DNA of 64,000 nt from Eubacterium_B sp034180045 (GTDB lineage: Bacteria; Bacillota; Clostridia; Peptostreptococcales; Anaerovoracaceae): the NCBI GenBank assembly GCA_034180045.1, contig JAXFOY010000005.1, forward strand, positions 23,380-87,379, in the 5' to 3' direction. Numbering within the stretch: position 1 is the first letter of the stretch; every line of letters starts with the position of its first letter. Of the stretch, positions 60,568-64,000 are shown piece after piece. Under the pieces are notes generated by a model. The model was not told where the DNA came from. It ran no database searches and saw only the letters and a program-made list of their open reading frames with translations. The translations under genes were made by a program, and so were the position numbers.

Positions 60568-60957
60568 ATGAATCCGAGGCAGATTAATGTGACTGCACTC
60601 GCTTTTGTTGGCGATGCGGTATATGAACTATATGTAAGAAACTTGGTAGCCGACGGTTTTAGCCAAGGAGGAAACGCCGAATTGATGCATAAGCATGCAA
60701 TTAAATTTGTAAGAGCGGAAAGCCAGGCTAAAGCGGTAAAAGCTTTGATGAAAGATTTTCTTACGGAAGACGAAATCGCCATAGTGAAGCGTGCGAGAAA
60801 TCACAAGACGCCGAATAGGAGCAGGAGTGCAGGTGCGGTTGAGTATAGGCTGGCGACGGCATTTGAGGCACTGGTCGGATTTTTGTACACCCAAGGAGAA
60901 AGCTTGCGAATGAATGAAGTTATGTCAAAGGCGGTAGAGATAATAGCAGCAGAATAG
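60568..60957 (+). CDS. mrnC: Mini-ribonuclease 3
   Basis: RNase III-like protein without the double-stranded RNA-binding domain, which trims the ends of 23S rRNA precursors. The 129 residues hold ALAFVGDAVYELYVR near 9-23, RGRNHK-like RARNHKTPNRS near 72-82 and VEYRLATAFEALVGFLY near 91-107 with catalytic acidic residues. The gene immediately follows cysS and precedes thyA, probably in one operon. Confidence 0.95.
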   Translation: MNPRQINVTALAFVGDAVYELYVRNLVADGFSQGGNAELMHKHAIKFVRAESQAKAVKALMKDFLTEDEIAIVKRARNHKTPNRSRSAGAVEYRLATAFEALVGFLYTQGESLRMNEVMSKAVEIIAAE

Positions 60958-60967
60958 GAGACGAGAT

Positions 60968-61798
60968 ATGAGTAAGGCAGATAAATTATTCAAGAATATG
61001 TGTACGGAAATACTGGAAAAAGGATTTTCTACGGAGGGTGAAACTGTAAGAGCGCGCTGGGAAGACGGTAGTGCAGCTTACACTATTAAACGCTTCGGGG
61101 TTGTTAATAGATACGATTTATCAGAGGAATTTCCGGCGCTCACACTTAGGAAGACGGCGATTAAAACGGCTGTAGATGAAGTCCTTTGGATTTGGCAGAG
61201 AAAGTCAAATAATATAAAGGATTTGAAGGGGCATATCTGGGATGAATGGGCTGATGAGAGCGGTTCCATTGGAAAGGCATATGGATACCAAATGGCTCAA
61301 AAATATAAGTTTGCGCAGGGTGTTATGGATCAAGTGGACAATGTTATCTGGCAGCTGAAAAACACTCCGCAATCAAGACGAATAATGACAAATATCTACA
61401 ATTTCAGTGATTTAAGCGAAATGCACCTGGAGCCTTGCGCATACAGCATGACATTCAATGTTACAGGCGATAAGCTCAATGCTGTTTTGAATCAGCGTTC
61501 ACAGGACATTTTGGCGGCAAATAACTGGAATGTATGCCAATATTCTATTCTTTTGATGATGCTGGCGCAGGTTTGCGGATACAAGCCGGGGGAACTTGTT
61601 CATGTAATTGCGGATGCGCATATCTACGACAAACACGTAGATGCAATCAAAGAGCTGATTTCCCGTGAAGAGTTTCCGGCACCAAAAGTGAGACTGAATC
61701 CGCAAGTAAAGGATTTTTATGACTTCACTGTAGATGATGTGATAATTGAAGACTATCAAAGCGGACCACAGATAAAAAACATACCGATAGCGGTGTAG
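60968..61798 (+). CDS. thyA: Thymidylate synthase ThyA
   Basis: Methylates dUMP with methylenetetrahydrofolate, producing dihydrofolate. The 276 residues include RRIMTNIYNFSDLSEMHLEPCAYS near 137-160 with the catalytic Cys, LNQRSQDILAANNWNVCQYS near 175-194 with the dUMP-binding Arg/Asp/Asn, and HVIADAHIYDKHVDAI near 215. The Asn-rich NNWN segment differs from E. coli PFN but is common in Firmicutes. AGGAGACG precedes the ATG. folA follows after 7 bases, which fits since ThyA needs dihydrofolate recycling. Confidence 0.96.
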   Translation: MSKADKLFKNMCTEILEKGFSTEGETVRARWEDGSAAYTIKRFGVVNRYDLSEEFPALTLRKTAIKTAVDEVLWIWQRKSNNIKDLKGHIWDEWADESGSIGKAYGYQMAQKYKFAQGVMDQVDNVIWQLKNTPQSRRIMTNIYNFSDLSEMHLEPCAYSMTFNVTGDKLNAVLNQRSQDILAANNWNVCQYSILLMMLAQVCGYKPGELVHVIADAHIYDKHVDAIKELISREEFPAPKVRLNPQVKDFYDFTVDDVIIEDYQSGPQIKNIPIAV

Positions 61799-61805
61799 GA
61801 GAGAT

Positions 61806-62297
61806 ATGAATTTAATAATAGCAGTAGATAAAGACTGGGGAATAGGAAAGGATGACGGACTTCTCTGCCATCTGCCGGGCGATCTTGAATATTTTAAGAA
61901 AATGACTCTTGATAAGACTGTTGTCATGGGCAGAGTTACATTGGAAAGTTTGCCGGGGTCAAAGGGGTTGCCTAAGAGAAGAAATGTTGTTTTGACTCAC
62001 GACAAGAATTTTAGGGCGGATAATGCGGAAGTTGTCAATTCATATACGGCACTGGACGAGTTGATTTCAGATATTCCTGCGGGTGATGTATTTGTTATCG
62101 GAGGCGAACAAATTTATAAAGCGCTGCTGCCGAAGTGTGAAATTTGTTATGTGACAAAGATAGATGAGAACTTTGATGCGGACAGATTTTTCGTAAATCT
62201 TGACGAAAATGATGACTTCAGATGTGAAGCTGTAGGGGATAAAAGGGAAGAAAACGGTATAGGATATCGTTTCTATAAATACACGAGGATAAGATGA
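61806..62297 (+). CDS. folA: Dihydrofolate reductase
   Basis: Regenerates tetrahydrofolate using NADPH. The 163 residues match the DHFR family: IIAVDKDWGIGKDDGLLCHLPGDLEYFKKMT near 4-34 with the catalytic acid Asp near 27, VVMGRVTLESLP near 40-51, and VFVIGGEQIYKALLP near 98-112. It lies in the thyA-folA-rlmB run, overlapping rlmB by 4 bases (ATGA). Confidence 0.95.
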   Translation: MNLIIAVDKDWGIGKDDGLLCHLPGDLEYFKKMTLDKTVVMGRVTLESLPGSKGLPKRRNVVLTHDKNFRADNAEVVNSYTALDELISDIPAGDVFVIGGEQIYKALLPKCEICYVTKIDENFDADRFFVNLDENDDFRCEAVGDKREENGIGYRFYKYTRIR

Positions 62298-63034
62298 GCA
62301 AGGGCGATTTGATAATAGGACGAAACCCGGTCATAGAGGCGTTGAAAAGCGGCAGAAGCATTTCCAAACTTCTAATTCAGAAGGGTGCGTCGGGTTCAAT
62401 CGGAAAAATTTATGATTTAGCAAAGCAAAGTGCCGTAAAGATAGAGACTGTAGAAAAATCTGAGCTGGACAAGTTATGCATGAGCAAGGCCCATCAAGGG
62501 GTAGCGGCTTTTGCAGCGGCACATTCGTTTGCAAGCATGGAAGATATATATGCAAAGGCGGAGGCGAGTGGAAATTCGCCGCTGATAGTCATACTTGATG
62601 AAATAGAAGACCCTCACAATCTCGGCGCGATAATGAGAACCGCTGAATGTGCAGGCGTCAGCGGGATAATAGTGTCAAAACGAAGAAGCTGCGGACTTAC
62701 AGATACTGTAGCTAAAACTTCTGCGGGCGCAATAGAGTATATGCCATGTGTACAGGTAACCAACATCGCAAGAACTATAGAAGAGCTAAAAAAAGACGGT
62801 TTTTGGATTGCCGCCTGTGACATGGACGGAAAACTATACACTGAAACGGATTTAAGAGGAAAGCTTGCCATTGTAATCGGCAACGAAGGCAAAGGCGTTA
62901 GCCGCTTAGTAAGGGAGAAGTGCGATTTTGCAGTCTCTATTCCTCTGCTTGGGAATATCAACTCTCTCAATGCATCAAATGCCGCGGCGGTTGTAATTTA
63001 CGAGGCGGTTCGCCAGAGAAAGGGCGGCGTATAA
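62294..63034 (+). CDS. rlmB: 23S rRNA (guanosine-2'-O)-methyltransferase RlmB
   Basis: SpoU-family SPOUT enzyme of 246 residues. IIGRNPVIEALKSG near the N terminus is the substrate-binding domain; the knot motifs are LDEIEDPHNLGAIMRTAE near 99-116, IVIGNEGKGVSRLVREKCD near 194-212 and SIPLLGNINSLNASNAAAVVIYE near 216-238. It overlaps folA by 4 bases and its stop overlaps the sigH start by one base. Confidence 0.95.
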   Translation: MSKGDLIIGRNPVIEALKSGRSISKLLIQKGASGSIGKIYDLAKQSAVKIETVEKSELDKLCMSKAHQGVAAFAAAHSFASMEDIYAKAEASGNSPLIVILDEIEDPHNLGAIMRTAECAGVSGIIVSKRRSCGLTDTVAKTSAGAIEYMPCVQVTNIARTIEELKKDGFWIAACDMDGKLYTETDLRGKLAIVIGNEGKGVSRLVREKCDFAVSIPLLGNINSLNASNAAAVVIYEAVRQRKGGV

Positions 63035-63675
63035 TGTCTGAAAGCGAAATGAACATACTGTCTGACGAGGACGTTGTGAAAATGGCGCAGGAGGGAAGTT
63101 GTTTTGCGTATGAATTTTTGATAAACAAATATCGCCGGACTGCAAAGATAAGAGCCAGGAGATACTATATTAACGGTGCGGATAACGAAGATGTGATTCA
63201 AGAAGGAATGATAGGAATTTTTAAGGCTATCAGGGATTTTAAGCCGAATTGCGGAGCTAAGTTTTCAACCTTTTTACATCATTGTGTCGACAGGCAGATT
63301 AAGACGGCGATAAAAGGCGCAAATAGGCAAAAACACAGAATATTGAACGAATCGATTTCTATTTTTGAAAGCGGCTCGGAATTTAGCGGGAAAAATGCAG
63401 CGCAAGATGAGTCGAAAATAGATTTTTCAAACTCCATGCTGAGTGACAAATGCGAAAACCCGGAAACAATGACATTGATAAAAGAAACCGTAAATGATAT
63501 TCAGTCCGGTGACGGCAAGATTTTGAGCAAGCTCGAAAAAGAAGTTTGGACAATGATGAGGCAAGGGATGAACTACAGAGAGATAGCTACCTGCCTTGGC
63601 AGGTCACCGAAAGCTATTGACAATGCCATGCAAAGACTTAAGAAAAAAATAAGAATAAGCTTGCTCGATTATTGA
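63034..63675 (+). CDS. sigH: RNA polymerase sigma factor SigH
   Basis: Alternative sigma-70 factor of about 213 residues of the SigH/Spo0H type. Region 2 has YRRTAKIRARRYYINGADNEDVIQEGMIGIFKAIRDFKP near 29-68, and region 4 has SKLEKEVWTMMRQGMNYREIATCLGRSPKAIDNAMQRLKKKI near 165-207. The start ATG overlaps the rlmB stop. A longer in-frame extension into rlmB has no support. Its position before tRNA-Thr and tuf is the usual clostridial order. Whether it drives sporulation or competence here is unknown. Confidence 0.93.
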   Translation: MSESEMNILSDEDVVKMAQEGSCFAYEFLINKYRRTAKIRARRYYINGADNEDVIQEGMIGIFKAIRDFKPNCGAKFSTFLHHCVDRQIKTAIKGANRQKHRILNESISIFESGSEFSGKNAAQDESKIDFSNSMLSDKCENPETMTLIKETVNDIQSGDGKILSKLEKEVWTMMRQGMNYREIATCLGRSPKAIDNAMQRLKKKIRISLLDY

Positions 63676-63700
63676 CAATGTGAAACAAAAATAGTACGAT
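63672..63700 (+). promoter_or_regulatory. Promoter of tRNA-Thr and tuf
   Basis: A consensus TTGACA at 63672-63677 and TACGAT at 63695-63700 are 17 bp apart. The -35 overlaps the sigH stop codon. The start would be near 63707, about 45 bases before the tRNA. Confidence 0.72.
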
Positions 63701-63750
63701 AAGAACAATGCTTGACTTTATCTAAATTCAATGGCAGTCAGGTAGTATAC

Positions 63751-63827
63751 GCTGCTGTAGCTCAGTAGGTAGAGCACTTCATTGGTAATGAAGAGGTTCG
63801 GCAGTTCAAATCTGCTCAGCAGCTCCA
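63751..63827 (+). tRNA. tRNA-Thr (anticodon GGT)
   Basis: A 77-base cloverleaf: acceptor GCTGCTG/CAGCAGC, D arm GCTC...GAGC, anticodon stem CTTCA/TGAAG with loop TTGGTAA, T arm with TTCAAAT, and CCA encoded. Anticodon GGT (GGU) reads ACC and ACU. It lies 36 bases before tuf. Confidence 0.96.
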
Positions 63828-63863
63828 AATAAAATTTGTTGTTATGAATAAGGAGAGGGAATA

Positions 63864-64000
63864 ATGGCAAAACAGAAATTCGAAAGAACCAAACCGCATA
63901 TTAATATCGGTACAATCGGACACGTAGACCACGGAAAAACAACACTTACAGCAGCGATAACAACAACGCTGCACCAGAGATACGGACTGGGCGAAAAAGT
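63864..64000 (+). CDS. tuf: Elongation factor Tu, 5' end only
   Basis: The first 45 codons of EF-Tu are present; the window ends inside the gene. MAKQKFERTKPHINIGTIGHVDHGKTTLTAAI carries the G1 P-loop GHVDHGKT at about 18-25. AAGGAGAGG lies 8 bases before the ATG. It is probably co-transcribed with tRNA-Thr. Confidence 0.97.
   Translation, partial: MAKQKFERTKPHINIGTIGHVDHGKTTLTAAITTTLHQRYGLGEK

Noticed and set aside
62920..63033. Upstream extension of the SigH frame into rlmB
   Set aside because: The extra 38 codons overlap conserved rlmB motifs and have no ribosome site. The ATG overlapping the rlmB stop is the natural start.

Overview
The window reads as chromosome of a low-GC, strictly anaerobic Gram-positive bacterium of the class Clostridia, possibly near the Peptostreptococcales or Anaerovoracaceae; the family-level placement is a guess. 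The evidence is a complete six-gene Rnf complex, a class III (anaerobic) ribonucleotide reductase, superoxide reductase plus rubrerythrin in place of aerobic defences, CWB2 cell-wall-binding repeats, an ECF vitamin-transport module, an FMN riboswitch, and the order cysS-mrnC-...-rlmB-sigH-tRNA-Thr-tuf. I see no insertion sequence, prophage, CRISPR array or rRNA. Most genes lie on the + strand and gaps are short.

Layout. 0-9.3 kb: a UPF0182 membrane protein, a long glutamine synthetase-family protein, serS, cardiolipin synthase and an Orn/Lys/Arg decarboxylase-family protein. 9.3-12.6 kb: nrdG-nrdD behind a promoter carrying two NrdR-like boxes; NrdD has a glutaredoxin-like domain fused to its C terminus. 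12.6-14 kb: a LysE-type exporter divergent from an HxlR regulator. 14.1-19.2 kb: rnfCDGEAB with a strong terminator. 19.4-25.4 kb: a CWB2/leucine-rich surface protein, aminopeptidase P, a Gx transporter, a NusG-domain-II protein and ApbE, the flavin transferase expected to flavinylate RnfD and RnfG. 25.4-30.4 kb: a MocR-type regulator lacking its PLP lysine, ecfA1-ecfA2-ecfT, trmB and tRNA-Gly(CCC). 30.4-34 kb: an orphan DltC-like carrier protein with a VanW protein, a rhodanese, an alpha/beta hydrolase and uppP.

34.1-39.5 kb holds the most interesting regulatory element. A 30-codon leader ORF with five consecutive Tyr codons is followed by alternative RNA hairpins and an intrinsic terminator, directly upstream of an NhaC-family transporter. 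This looks like a ribosome-mediated tyrosine attenuator and predicts that the transporter moves tyrosine. It is followed by exonuclease III, a YoaK-family protein, an AT-rich putative M50-type metalloprotease, a small secreted or anchored protein and YdbC. 39.5-46.1 kb: a surface protein resembling Treponema Tp47 with an FMN-bind-like N terminus, a TGS/uridine kinase-like protein, a Na/Pi cotransporter with a PhoU domain, a small membrane protein and a 25-residue hydrophobic micro-ORF.

46.4-50.3 kb: FMN riboswitch and ribD-ribE-ribBA-ribH, which would supply the flavin used by Rnf, ApbE and other flavoproteins. 50.3-52 kb: superoxide reductase, PerR with a Fur-type operator at its own promoter, and rubrerythrin. 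52-54.2 kb: a two-component system. 54.4-64 kb: a housekeeping run of a PIN/TRAM protein, ispDF, proS, cyclophilin, cysS, mrnC, thyA, folA, rlmB, sigH, tRNA-Thr(GGU) and the start of tuf. Several starts differ from the longest open frame and were chosen from Shine-Dalgarno spacing and family N termini. All family assignments are from memory of motifs, without a database search.
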